A stretch of DNA of 64,000 bases from the NCBI RefSeq assembly GCF_003185895.1, contig NZ_QHLY01000005.1, positions 434,001 to 498,000 on the forward strand. Direction: 5' to 3'. Position 1 is the stretch's first letter, and every line of letters starts with the position of its first letter. Made by a program: the position numbers and the translations under genes. The notes under the pieces were generated by a model, which searched no databases, was not told the DNA's origin, and was given only the letters and a program-made list of their open reading frames with translations. This document shows, one piece after another, positions 49,245 to 58,168 of this stretch. The stretch comes from Cryobacterium arcticum. GTDB lineage: Bacteria; Actinomycetota; Actinomycetes; Actinomycetales; Microbacteriaceae.

Positions 49245-50635
49245 GCGCCCCCGTGTTGACCCCGACCCCCTCGCTCGCCCGACGTGCCGCGCATGTGCCG
49301 CTCACCTGGTCAGACGGCGTGCCGGCCATCGACCACCACTCCCACGCGGGCTATGTGCGCCCCGGCGAGCACATCCACGGCTACGACGGCTACGAGCGCG
49401 AAAACGCCATGGGCCACGTCGAAGCCAATCTGCCCCACGCGGTCTACGGCGAGTACACCCGCGCGGTGTTCGAACACGATGCCGCGGCGCTCGGCCGGCT
49501 GGAAACGGAATGGAACATCGCCAAGCTGATCGACCAGAGCGTGCTCTTCCAGTCCACCACCGTGCACGCCGCAGCGCTGGCCGAAGGAACCGTGGCCCTG
49601 TTCGGCGACCGCAGCCCGGCCGACCTCGCCGTGGCCAGCGCCGACGGCCGTCGCACCGACTTCCTCGGCCTCTACGACAAGGCCCTGGTGCTCTCCGACA
49701 CCGAATCGGTCATCACCGACCTCCCGGCCATCGACGCGTCGATCTGGCCGCACAGTCGTTACAAGCCGATCGCCCGCATCGACCCCTACCTCTACCCGTT
49801 CGGGCACCCGGTGTTCACTGAGCGCGGGGCGGATGCGCCGCGGTTCCGTCGTATCTTCGGCTCGATCCTGACCGACCAGCTGCGCCTGGCCGGGCTCGAG
49901 GAACCGCCGGCCACCCTCGACGAGTATCTCGACGTGGTGCGCGCTTCGATCACCCGCCGCCGGCAGGAGGGTTACGTGGGCCTCAAGATCGCCTCGGCCT
50001 ACGTGCGCTCGCTCGAATTCGTGCGCACCCCGCTCCAAGACGCCCGCATTGCGTACACCGCCCTGCAGGCGGCGGCGCAGGCCGGTTCGGCCCTCCTGCC
50101 GGCCCAGCACAAGGCCCTCGCCGACCACCTCGTCTACGCCATCGCCGAGCACGCGGTGGAGCTCGACCTGCCGCTGCAGATCCACACCGGCATGGGCCAC
50201 TCCGAACCCGGGCTCAAGCTGGCCGGGGCGAACCCGATCCTGCTCGAGCAGTTCCTCGACACCCCGGCGCTCAATCGACTGCGGGTCATCCTCATCCACG
50301 GCGGCTACCCCTACGGCTCGTACCTGGCGGCAATGAGCCAGGCGCGGGGCAATGTGTTCGTCGACTTCTCCTGGATGACCTACCTGCAAGAGCACACCCT
50401 GCACCGAATGCTCGAGGAGTGGCTCGAACTACTGCCGGCCAACAAGGTGATGTTCGGCACCGACACCGGGTCGCCCGAGTTCCACGTGTCGGGCACCCGC
50501 CGCGGCCGGGTGGCGCTGGACGCGGCGCTCGGCAGCGGCCGGGCATCCGGACTCTGGAGCGCCCGGCAGGCCGCCTGGCTCGCCGAACGCGTGATGCACC
50601 AGAACCTGCGCGACGTCTACGGGTTCGACCGGTGA
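49241..50635 (+). CDS. Amidohydrolase-family protein (amidohydrolase_2, FluG-like)
   Basis: 464 aa. Metal and catalytic residues: DHHSH (H33, H35), GLKIASAY (possible carboxylated Lys), LQIHTGMGH, VILIHGGYPY, and MFGTDTGSPE (metal Asp). The HGGYPY ... FVDFSW block resembles the amidohydrolase_2 domain also found fused in FluG. GTG 49241 overlaps the lipoprotein stop. Lies between the binding protein and ATPase genes, suggesting it acts on the imported compound (hydrolysis or decarboxylation). Which compound is unknown. Confidence 0.85.
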   Translation: MSAPVLTPTPSLARRAAHVPLTWSDGVPAIDHHSHAGYVRPGEHIHGYDGYERENAMGHVEANLPHAVYGEYTRAVFEHDAAALGRLETEWNIAKLIDQSVLFQSTTVHAAALAEGTVALFGDRSPADLAVASADGRRTDFLGLYDKALVLSDTESVITDLPAIDASIWPHSRYKPIARIDPYLYPFGHPVFTERGADAPRFRRIFGSILTDQLRLAGLEEPPATLDEYLDVVRASITRRRQEGYVGLKIASAYVRSLEFVRTPLQDARIAYTALQAAAQAGSALLPAQHKALADHLVYAIAEHAVELDLPLQIHTGMGHSEPGLKLAGANPILLEQFLDTPALNRLRVILIHGGYPYGSYLAAMSQARGNVFVDFSWMTYLQEHTLHRMLEEWLELLPANKVMFGTDTGSPEFHVSGTRRGRVALDAALGSGRASGLWSARQAAWLAERVMHQNLRDVYGFDR

Positions 50636-51402
50636 GCGCCGTGCAGCCGCTGATCAGCATCGAGCACCTGGAGAAGGTCTATCCGACCTCCAGCGGCGAC
50701 ATCCATGCCCTCTCCGACGTGAACCTCTCCATCGCCGACGGCGAGTTCGTGGCCATCGTGGGGCCCAGCGGATGCGGCAAGACCACGCTGCTGAAGATCC
50801 TCGCCGGTCTGGAGTCCCACACCGGCGGCACCGCCACCATCGCCGGCGCCCCGATCGCCAAGCCGCGCGGCGATGTGGGCATGGTGTTCCAGAAGCCGGT
50901 GCTGCTGCCGTGGCGCACCATCGGGCAGAACGTGCTGCTGCCGCTGGAACTGCACCGCAAGGTGGGGCGCGCCGAGAAGGCCGCCGCACAGAACCTGCTC
51001 GACATGGTGGGACTGGGCGACTTCGTGTCGAAGTATCCCAAGGAGCTCTCCGGAGGCATGCAGCAGCGCGCGGCGATCTGCCGGGCGCTGGTGCACGACC
51101 CGGCCGTGCTGCTGATGGACGAACCGTTCGGGGCGCTGGACGCCATGACCCGGGACGCCCTGAACGTGGAGGTGAACCGCATCTGGCGGGAAACCGCCAA
51201 GACCGCCGTACTCATCACGCACAGCATTCCCGAAGCGGTGTTCCTCGCCCAGCGGGTGATCGTGATGAGCCCCCGGCCCGGCCGCATCGTCGACGTGATC
51301 GATGTGCCCTTCGGGCCGACCCGCACCCTCGACTTGCTCGGCTCGCCCGAGTTCGCCGATCTGAACGCCCGCATCCGCAGCTACTTCGAGGTGACCGCAT
51401 GA
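50632..51402 (+). CDS. ABC transporter ATP-binding protein (NitT/TauT type)
   Basis: 256 aa. Walker A GPSGCGKTTLLK, Q-loop MVFQKPVLLPWRTI, signature LSGGMQQRAAIC, Walker B VLLMDEPFGALDA, H-loop LITHSIPEA. PWRTI next to the Q-loop is characteristic of this transporter subfamily. GTG 50632 overlaps the previous stop (GTGA) and its stop overlaps the permease ATG. Couples ATP hydrolysis to import of the ligand of the lipoprotein. Confidence 0.93.
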   Translation: MSAVQPLISIEHLEKVYPTSSGDIHALSDVNLSIADGEFVAIVGPSGCGKTTLLKILAGLESHTGGTATIAGAPIAKPRGDVGMVFQKPVLLPWRTIGQNVLLPLELHRKVGRAEKAAAQNLLDMVGLGDFVSKYPKELSGGMQQRAAICRALVHDPAVLLMDEPFGALDAMTRDALNVEVNRIWRETAKTAVLITHSIPEAVFLAQRVIVMSPRPGRIVDVIDVPFGPTRTLDLLGSPEFADLNARIRSYFEVTA

Positions 51403-52217
51403 CCACCCAGACGATCACGACGCCCTCCGCAACCGCGCCGCGGCCGCGGAGATCGCGTCGCCCCTCACCCCGCCGGCTCAAGTCGGTGGCCGGCAGCGTG
51501 CTGCTCGGCGTCGTGCTCCTGGCGGCCTGGCAGTTCGTTCCCGGCTGGACCGGAACGCCCAGCTACGTCGTGCCACCACTCTCGGACGTGCTCACGGCGC
51601 TCACCGACCCCACTGCGCTGCCGCGCTACGTCTCGAACGCGGGCACCACCCTCACCGAAGTGCTGGTGGGCCTCGGTATCGGGGTGGTGATCGGTCTCGT
51701 CGGCGGTATCGCCCTGGCCCAGTTCCGCACCGTCTACGACGTCGTCTTCCCCTACATCGTGGCTATCGAGTCGATCCCCAAGGTGGCCGTGGCGCCACTG
51801 TTCATCATCTGGTTCGGCTTCGACCTGCCATCGAAGATCGTCGTCGTGGTGCTGCTCGCGTTCTTCCCCGTGCTGGTGAACACCATCCACGGCATCCGCG
51901 AGGTGGACCGCGACCAGATCGAGCTGTTCGAGGCCAACGGGGCGAGCCCGGGCCAGATCCGCATGAAGCTGCTGCTGCCCGCCGCCCTGCCGAGCATCTT
52001 CAGCGGCCTGGAACTGGCGGTGGCCAACTCCATGATCGGTGCCATCGTGGCCGAGTTCGTTGGCGCCCAACACGGGCTGGGCGTGCTGATTCTGCAGGCG
52101 CAGGGCGGCATGCAGACGGCGGCGGTGTTCGCGCTGCTGATAATACTCTCGGCGCTGGGGATTGTGCTGAACACCATCGTGCGCATGGCCCGCCGTAAGG
52201 TGGTGTTCTGGGCCTGA
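51399..52217 (+). CDS. ABC transporter permease (NitT/TauT type)
   Basis: 272 aa, six predicted membrane segments (first at ~31-50, SVLLGVVLLAAWQFVPGWTG). The EAA loop is EANGASPGQIRMKLLLPAAL, contacting the ATPase. ATG 51399 overlaps the ATPase stop as ATGA. Last gene of the operon. N-terminal ~28 residues are Ser/Arg/Pro-rich and basic. Confidence 0.93.
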   Translation: MTTQTITTPSATAPRPRRSRRPSPRRLKSVAGSVLLGVVLLAAWQFVPGWTGTPSYVVPPLSDVLTALTDPTALPRYVSNAGTTLTEVLVGLGIGVVIGLVGGIALAQFRTVYDVVFPYIVAIESIPKVAVAPLFIIWFGFDLPSKIVVVVLLAFFPVLVNTIHGIREVDRDQIELFEANGASPGQIRMKLLLPAALPSIFSGLELAVANSMIGAIVAEFVGAQHGLGVLILQAQGGMQTAAVFALLIILSALGIVLNTIVRMARRKVVFWA

Positions 52218-52272
52218 GGCGCTGACCTTCACCTGGCCGGGGCGGCGTGACGGGACTGCGCTGCGCTGCGGC

Positions 52273-52902
52273 TCAGCGTTCGTCGCGGACCGGCGCTCCC
52301 GCTGTCGCCGGGATGTCGAACTGGTCGAACGTGGCGGCGAGCAGTTCGCGGGGGCTGCGCTTCTCGCCGGCCACGGCCCACGCGGCCAGGGCCACATCGA
52401 AGCAGACGATGCTCGCTTGAACGATCACGCGTGCTCGCAGGGCAGCGTCGAGACCGGGAAGGCGAGCCTCGACGAGGGGCGTGAGCATGCCTTCCCAGAG
52501 CAGGTGCTTCTCGATGTGTCGAGAGCGCAGCGATGCGGTGCTGGTGAGCACCCTGAGACCTCGCTTCTGACGCTCCCCCTGCTTGCCCCCGGCTCTCAGC
52601 AGTGCGTCGAACGATGCGTGCAGGGAGCGCCAGAGCGGCTCCTCCGCGGGCCTGGCCGCGAACTCATCTCGCACGAATTCGCCCCACGGCCCTGGGTCGC
52701 CGATCACGGTGTCTTCTTTGGCGGGAAAGTACCGGTGGAAGCTTCGGGTGGAGATGCCCGCCGCGGCGGCGACCTCTTCCACCGTCACGTTGTCGAAGCC
52801 TCGGTGAGCGTAGAGCTCGATGGCGACCTCGGCGACATGCGCTCGAACGGACTCGCGCGTGATAGCGCGCAGCACGTTGCGGGCGGCGGGGGAAGACGTC
52901 AT
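52273..52902 (-). CDS. TetR/AcrR-family regulator
   Basis: 209 aa. HTH VTVEEVAAAAGISTRSFHRY near residues 39-58. ATG 52902 lies 6 bases after TAGGCT (52914-52909), with GTGGCA as a -35 17 bases above, and no Shine-Dalgarno: leaderless. The palindrome at 52921-52937 overlaps its -35/spacer, and the divergent aldo-keto reductase gene lies behind it. Probably represses both itself and the reductase. Confidence 0.88.
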   Translation of the reverse strand: MTSSPAARNVLRAITRESVRAHVAEVAIELYAHRGFDNVTVEEVAAAAGISTRSFHRYFPAKEDTVIGDPGPWGEFVRDEFAARPAEEPLWRSLHASFDALLRAGGKQGERQKRGLRVLTSTASLRSRHIEKHLLWEGMLTPLVEARLPGLDAALRARVIVQASIVCFDVALAAWAVAGEKRSPRELLAATFDQFDIPATAGAPVRDER

Positions 52903-52908
52903 GGGCTC

Positions 52909-52951
52909 AGCCTATCGCGTGTGGCAGAGACTGCCACTTTAGGCGTAGAGT
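52909..52951. promoter_or_regulatory. TetR operator with divergent promoters
   Basis: GTGGCAGAGACTGCCAC (52921-52937), 7-bp perfect arms around AGA. Minus -10 TAGGCT (52914-52909) and plus -10 TAGAGT (52946-52951) flank it; the plus -35 is poor, so activity may depend on release of the repressor alone. Confidence 0.6.
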
Positions 52952-52979
52952 GCTAGCTCCGCCGACAGAAAGACAGCAC

Positions 52980-53918
52980 ATGCAGAAAAGATCTCTAGGC
53001 CAGCAAGGTTTCAGTTCCTCGGCCATCGCCTACGGAGCGATGGGCACGGCGATCGGTTACGGCCCGAGCGACGACACCGCATCGATCACCGCCATCCGTC
53101 ACGCCCACGACCTCGGCGTGACGCACTTCGACACCGCCGAAATGTATGGCTGGGGCACGGGCGAAAAGCTACTCGGCACGGCACTCGCACCCATCCGCGA
53201 CGAGGTGACCATCGCGACCAAGTTCGGCTTCACCCCGACTTTCGCCCGCAATTCAGCGCCGGACCACATCCGTGCCGTGGTCGACACGAGCCTGCGGAAC
53301 CTGGGCACGGACCACATCGACGTGCTGTACCAGCACGCCCCCGATCCGGCCGTTCCCATCGAAGACGTGGTCGGCGTCATGGCCGAACTCGTCGCCGCAG
53401 GCAAGGTGTCCTACCTCGGCCTGTCGAACACCGATCCGGACAGCATCCGGCGCGCTCACGTCGTGCACCCCATTTCGGTCATGCAGAGCGAGTACTCGAT
53501 CTTCTCCCGCGACTCGGAAGCACTGCTCCCCACCCTCACCGAGTTGGGAATCGGGTTGGTCGCATACTCCCCGCTAGCCAGGGGATTCCTGACCGGGGGC
53601 GTGAAACCTCGTGACCACTACGACGTCGGCGACTTCCGTCAGGGCGTCGGTTGGTGGGCACCGGAGAACTTCGCCACCAACATGACCATGGTCACCCGGC
53701 TCACCGACCTTGCCACCGGCAAGAACACGACCCTGGCCGGCCTGGCGCTGGCGTGGCTCCTCGCCCTCAAAGACGACATCGTGCCCATCCCCGGATCGCG
53801 GAACGCGACGCGGGTGGCGGAGAACATCGCGGCGGCAGACGTGGTTCTCACGGACGACGACCTTGCTCGTATTCAGGAAATCGTTCCGACGGGCGCGATC
53901 GGCGACCGCGGCATGTGA
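52980..53918 (+). CDS. Aldo/keto reductase
   Basis: 312 aa. Catalytic tetrad D51, Y56 (FDTAEMYG), K81 (ATKFGF), H119 (LYQHAPD). PLARGFLTGG and IVPIPGSRNATRVAENI are the NADPH-binding C-terminal signatures. Cytosolic NADPH-dependent carbonyl reductase; substrate unknown. ATG 52980 has AGAAAGA upstream. Diverges from the TetR gene and shares its operator. Confidence 0.92.
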   Translation: MQKRSLGQQGFSSSAIAYGAMGTAIGYGPSDDTASITAIRHAHDLGVTHFDTAEMYGWGTGEKLLGTALAPIRDEVTIATKFGFTPTFARNSAPDHIRAVVDTSLRNLGTDHIDVLYQHAPDPAVPIEDVVGVMAELVAAGKVSYLGLSNTDPDSIRRAHVVHPISVMQSEYSIFSRDSEALLPTLTELGIGLVAYSPLARGFLTGGVKPRDHYDVGDFRQGVGWWAPENFATNMTMVTRLTDLATGKNTTLAGLALAWLLALKDDIVPIPGSRNATRVAENIAAADVVLTDDDLARIQEIVPTGAIGDRGM

Positions 53919-53945
53919 CCGACTCCCCCGGCCCGACCGGCCGCT

Positions 53946-56270
53946 TCAGGCGAAGCGAACCCGTCGGGTGACGACGAGCTCGGCCGCCGTGAACTGCAGC
54001 GGCGAGTCGGTCGGTGCTGGTCGCACCCGCGGGTCGACGAACACGTCTGCCGTCGGGTCCCAGGGCAGCGCCTCCAGCCGGATGCCGAGATCGGCGACCG
54101 ACCGGTGCGGCGTGAGGTCGATGTCCCAGCGGCGTCCGGACCAGAACTGGTCAGACACGAATTCGTCGCCGATGTAGGCGCGGGCGGCGTCGCCCACCCA
54201 CTCGAGCGAGAGGTACACGCTGTCGCTCTCGTCGAGGTGGGAGAGGTCGGGGAGCACGATCCGCAGCCGTGCCGCCCGCTCGAAGTCGGACTCCAGTGGA
54301 GCCGACGCACGGTTGGCACTTCCACCCCGGCGATGCTCCGCCACGCCGGTGGCGCGCTGTTCGACCACGACCGCCGCCTCCGGCACGGCGTCGGGACCGG
54401 TGACCAAGTACCGGCTGAACACGCCGCGGGCCCCGGCAGGTGCGACTCCTGGGGGAAGCGAACCGTCGGCAAGCGGCGGGAGCACCAGGCACTCGTTGTC
54501 GGCCGAGGTCGGAAAGAGGGTGAAATCGTCACCGAAGGCGAGGGCGCCGTCCCAGACCACGAGCGAGTCGGTGCCCTGGATTTCACCGCGCCAGACCCGC
54601 GCCGCCGTGTACGGATCGAGAATGAGCAGCCGGGTCGACCCGATGGTCACGACGGTGTCGATTCCCGGCTGAGCGGTTGGCCGCAGAAGGAGCGTGCCGT
54701 CGCCGAGCGTCTCGACGGTGGCGCCGCTGATGGTGGCCGCATCCACTCCCTCCACGAGCAGTTCCGGATCGACTCCCGCGGTGGCCGCGAAGACCACCAG
54801 GGAACCGATGGCGGTGATCGGCTGCAGGGTCGCGCTGACCGCGGGGATGCTGCCGAACGGTTGGCGCAACGGCCAGGCGAAGTAGCTGCCGGAGGCGAGT
54901 TCGATCGGGGCCGTCGGGAGGGTCACCGTGTTGGGGCCGAGTTCGACGGCGAACTGCACGCCGGCGATGGCCGGCAGCGGCTGGCCAGCGGGTTGGTGGT
55001 TGTTGACAAAGAGGTAGCCCCGCTGTCCGTCACCCCGAACGGACCACCGTGGTGCGCCCGGCTCCGTGGGAGGGATCACCGCCGGGTAGGTGGCGATCTC
55101 CGCACCGAACGACTGCAGGAGCAGGTGCTGCTGGCGAAGCAGGTGGTAGTGCTCCCGCACCTGGCCGAGTGCCCCGAGCGGTGCGTAGAAGTCGTAGTCG
55201 AGCAGCGGCACGTCGTTGGGATAGCCGGTCTCCTGCGACTCCTGGGTGGAGGTGAGCTCACCCATCACCTGCTGCACACCGTGGTAGAGGTAGTAGCCCT
55301 GCCAGGCGGAACCGCTGCCGATCTTCACCAGCCCCAGGGCCGCGACATCGATCGAGTCGACGCAGGGGCGCCGGTGATAGGCGACGTGCATGCCGCCACC
55401 GAGTTCGCAGGTGACGAACGGGTAGCGGTAGTCGCGGTCGGCGGCCACGGCATCCGTGCCCCGCACATCGGCGCCCACCGACAGGTCATCCCGCACGGTT
55501 GAGAAGGTGAAGTGCATGGGGCCGAACTCGGGCCAGTCCACCTGGGACGATTCCCAGAACCCGTCGGAGTACCCGGCGTAGACCGGCATCACCCGGTCGG
55601 CGGGCAGTTGGGCGCCGCCCCACCCGGTGGCGACCCAGAGTGACGCGTGCATGCCGAGGTCTTCGGCGATCGAGCGCAGGGTGTCGATGTGGTCGGGCTG
55701 GTCGTACAGCTCGTTGTCGACCTGCACGGCGATGATCGGCCCGTCGGGGTTCGCCGCAGAGTGGAACAGGCCGCGCAGTTGGCGCTCGACCGCGGTGTAC
55801 CAATGGCGCACCAGGGTGAGGTAGCGCGGGTCGTTGGTGCGGTGCTCGATCGGGCGCGCCTGCACCCAGTCAGGAAACCCGCCGTTGCGGGCCTCACCGT
55901 GAGCCCATGGCCCGATCCGGATGACGACGCACAGGCCGACCCGGTGCGCGATCTGCAGGAACCGGCGGAGATCACGGTTGCCGTCCCAGCGCACGGTGCC
56001 TTCGATCTCCTCGTGCAGAATCCAGAACACGTAGGTCGCGAGCACGTCGATCCCGCCGGCTTTGATCTTGCGGAGCTCGGTCTCCCACCTCGCGGCGTCG
56101 TCGCGGCTGTAGTGGTATTCACCCATCACGGGAAACCAGGGCGTGCCGGCGCGCGTCACGTAGCGATTCGTGAGCTCGACCGCGTTGGGAGTACCGGCCG
56201 GGTCGCCCATGTCCACGGCGGGGCGCACCGCGGGAGGCGCTGGCGGAACCGACAGGGAGAAGATCGTCAT
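53946..56270 (-). CDS. Glycoside hydrolase family 35 beta-galactosidase
   Basis: 774 aa. (beta/alpha)8 barrel with GEYHYSRDDAARW (residues ~50-62), acid/base E187 in VQVDNELYDQ and nucleophile E289 in VTCELGGGM. The C-terminal ~400 residues are beta-rich domains. No signal peptide, so the enzyme is cytoplasmic unless exported otherwise; it would hydrolyse imported galactosides. Last gene in the minus-strand sugar operon, 12 bases after the mutarotase gene. AGGA lies upstream of ATG 56270. Confidence 0.88.
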   Translation of the reverse strand: MTIFSLSVPPAPPAVRPAVDMGDPAGTPNAVELTNRYVTRAGTPWFPVMGEYHYSRDDAARWETELRKIKAGGIDVLATYVFWILHEEIEGTVRWDGNRDLRRFLQIAHRVGLCVVIRIGPWAHGEARNGGFPDWVQARPIEHRTNDPRYLTLVRHWYTAVERQLRGLFHSAANPDGPIIAVQVDNELYDQPDHIDTLRSIAEDLGMHASLWVATGWGGAQLPADRVMPVYAGYSDGFWESSQVDWPEFGPMHFTFSTVRDDLSVGADVRGTDAVAADRDYRYPFVTCELGGGMHVAYHRRPCVDSIDVAALGLVKIGSGSAWQGYYLYHGVQQVMGELTSTQESQETGYPNDVPLLDYDFYAPLGALGQVREHYHLLRQQHLLLQSFGAEIATYPAVIPPTEPGAPRWSVRGDGQRGYLFVNNHQPAGQPLPAIAGVQFAVELGPNTVTLPTAPIELASGSYFAWPLRQPFGSIPAVSATLQPITAIGSLVVFAATAGVDPELLVEGVDAATISGATVETLGDGTLLLRPTAQPGIDTVVTIGSTRLLILDPYTAARVWRGEIQGTDSLVVWDGALAFGDDFTLFPTSADNECLVLPPLADGSLPPGVAPAGARGVFSRYLVTGPDAVPEAAVVVEQRATGVAEHRRGGSANRASAPLESDFERAARLRIVLPDLSHLDESDSVYLSLEWVGDAARAYIGDEFVSDQFWSGRRWDIDLTPHRSVADLGIRLEALPWDPTADVFVDPRVRPAPTDSPLQFTAAELVVTRRVRFA

Positions 56271-56282
56271 GGCAGCTGAATC

Positions 56283-57101
56283 CTAATCGTGGCTGGTCGC
56301 CGCGAGGTGCAGCCACCAGGTGAATGGTCGCCCGGGTTCGAGCAGGCGGATGCGCCCCTCGGCCACGGCGCGGGCCGCCGAGTCCCCGAACGCGGTCGAC
56401 GGTTCGATCGCCACAACGGGGGTGTCGGTGAATTCGCCGCCGTCCCAGTAGAGGCCGAGATAGGGCAGCAGGTCTCGGTCCCAGCTCAGGGTGAGGGTGT
56501 CACCGTTGGCGTGCACGACGGCGGCGCTGGAGTGCGGCTCGGCGGTGAAGGCCTTGAGCGCCGCAGTCCCGACCGCGGCCGGCCAGTCGGGTGCCGCGCC
56601 GGTGCGGGGATACTCCTCGACGAGCGTGAGCCGGGGCTCGGCCATGACGATGTTGGTGCCGGCGTCGGCGGCGAAGAGCGGATGCGCGCACCAGGCCAGT
56701 GGCACCGGCGACGCGGCATCCGTGCTCGCTGTGTACACCAGCCGGATGCCGGTGTCGGTGGCCTCGACCCGCCGGATGAGGTTGATCGGCAGGCTGAGGA
56801 GCCGCACGCTGGTCTGAATGTGGGCGGCATCCGCGGAGTCCAGCGCCCACGGGGTCTGCCAGGCGTCACCATGATCGGCCAGCACTGTGCCGGTGGATGC
56901 CGAGCCGTCGGCCAGGGTGCACGCCGACACTGTGGGAATCGCCTCGTCCCAGCCGCCGCTGCCGGGCTGCACGAACACCCCCGGCGACCGGGGGCCGCTG
57001 GGAGCGAGCCACTCCCGGCCGCCGGAGGTGAGGCTGGTGATGCGGGCGCCGTCGGCGACGTCGACCTGAACGGTGATGCCGCCGCCGGAGATGCCGGGCA
57101 T
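56283..57101 (-). CDS. Aldose 1-epimerase (galactose mutarotase)-like protein
   Basis: 272 aa. Beta-sandwich mutarotase fold: DHGDAWQTPW (first His), AWCAHPLFAAD (catalytic His), and VVAIEPSTAFGD (catalytic Glu). Interconverts alpha and beta sugar anomers. ATG 57101 shares its A with the permease stop (TGATG). A longer open frame that runs through the permease gene is a shadow. The gene lies between the permease and GH35 in a sugar operon. Confidence 0.87.
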   Translation of the reverse strand: MPGISGGGITVQVDVADGARITSLTSGGREWLAPSGPRSPGVFVQPGSGGWDEAIPTVSACTLADGSASTGTVLADHGDAWQTPWALDSADAAHIQTSVRLLSLPINLIRRVEATDTGIRLVYTASTDAASPVPLAWCAHPLFAADAGTNIVMAEPRLTLVEEYPRTGAAPDWPAAVGTAALKAFTAEPHSSAAVVHANGDTLTLSWDRDLLPYLGLYWDGGEFTDTPVVAIEPSTAFGDSAARAVAEGRIRLLEPGRPFTWWLHLAATSHD

Positions 57102-58168
57102 CAGCCCGGCAGGCCGATGCGGCGTTCGCCCGAACGCAATTGCTGGATGACCACGGCCACGATGAGCAGGGCGCCCTTGGCCACGTTCTGCCAGAACGAG
57201 TTGACGCCGAGCAGAGTCATGCCGTTGGTGAGGATGCCGAGCAGGATCACCGCCAGGATGGTGCCGGCGATGGTGCCCTTGCCGCCCTTGAGCGCGGCGC
57301 CACCCAGCGCCGCGGCGGTGATGGCCTCGAGCTCGAGGCCCTCGGAGCCGGAGACCGGTTGGCCGGAGCCGGTGCGGGCGGTGATCAGCACACCGGCGAT
57401 CGCGGCGATGGCGCCGGTGGCCACGTAGACGCCGATGATGTAGCGGTTGATGTTGATGCCGGCCAGGCGGGAGGCGATGTCGTTGCCGCCGACGGCGTAG
57501 ATGTTGCGGCCCACGCTGGTGTAGCGCAGCAGCACGTGGGCGAGCACGGCGATGATGACGAGCACCCAGATCAGGGTGGGCACGCCGAGGAGGGTGCCGC
57601 GGGCGAGGAAGACGAAGAAGCCGTCGGCGCCGGTGTAACCCTGGGCGCGGCCGTCGGAGATGAGTTGCGCCACACCCTTGTAGGCGGCGAGGGTGGCCAG
57701 GGTCGCGATCACCGGGTTGACCCGGCCGAACACGATGATGCAGCCGTTGAGCAACCCGCAGAGCATGCCGATGCCGATGGCACCGACCACGCCGATGAAC
57801 GGCCCGGTGGCGGTGAAGATCATCGCCGACGACACCGAGGTGAGCCCGGCGATGGAGCCGACCGAGATGTCGAGGGCGCCCATGATGATCACGATGGTCT
57901 GCACCACGGCGAGGAGGCCGGAGATGGCGATGGCGGTGCCGATCACCCGCAGGTTGCCGACGGTGAAGAACAGCGGGTTCTGGCTGCCGATCACGGCGAC
58001 GACGAGGGCGATGGCCATCAGCAGGGAGATGTTCTGCACGCCGACGATGCCCAGGACCCGGCGGAACACGCCCGGGCGGAGGCCACTGTCGAGGGGCGGC
58101 TGCGACTGCAGTGTCGCGGTGGACTGGGTTGTGGGCACCGGAGTGCTCCTTTCGAGACGGACGCTCAT
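57101..58168 (-). CDS. Sugar ABC transporter permease (RbsC-like)
   Basis: 355 aa, about ten hydrophobic segments. MGALDISVGSIAGLTSVSSA, GINRYIIGVYVATGAIAAIA-like INRYIIGVYVATGAIAAIAG, and ITAAALGGAALKGGKGTIAG are the family signatures (BPD_transp_2). ATG 58168 overlaps the ATPase stop (ATGA) and its stop shares a base with the mutarotase start. Imports the ligand of the downstream binding protein. Confidence 0.93.
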   Translation of the reverse strand: MSVRLERSTPVPTTQSTATLQSQPPLDSGLRPGVFRRVLGIVGVQNISLLMAIALVVAVIGSQNPLFFTVGNLRVIGTAIAISGLLAVVQTIVIIMGALDISVGSIAGLTSVSSAMIFTATGPFIGVVGAIGIGMLCGLLNGCIIVFGRVNPVIATLATLAAYKGVAQLISDGRAQGYTGADGFFVFLARGTLLGVPTLIWVLVIIAVLAHVLLRYTSVGRNIYAVGGNDIASRLAGININRYIIGVYVATGAIAAIAGVLITARTGSGQPVSGSEGLELEAITAAALGGAALKGGKGTIAGTILAVILLGILTNGMTLLGVNSFWQNVAKGALLIVAVVIQQLRSGERRIGLPG

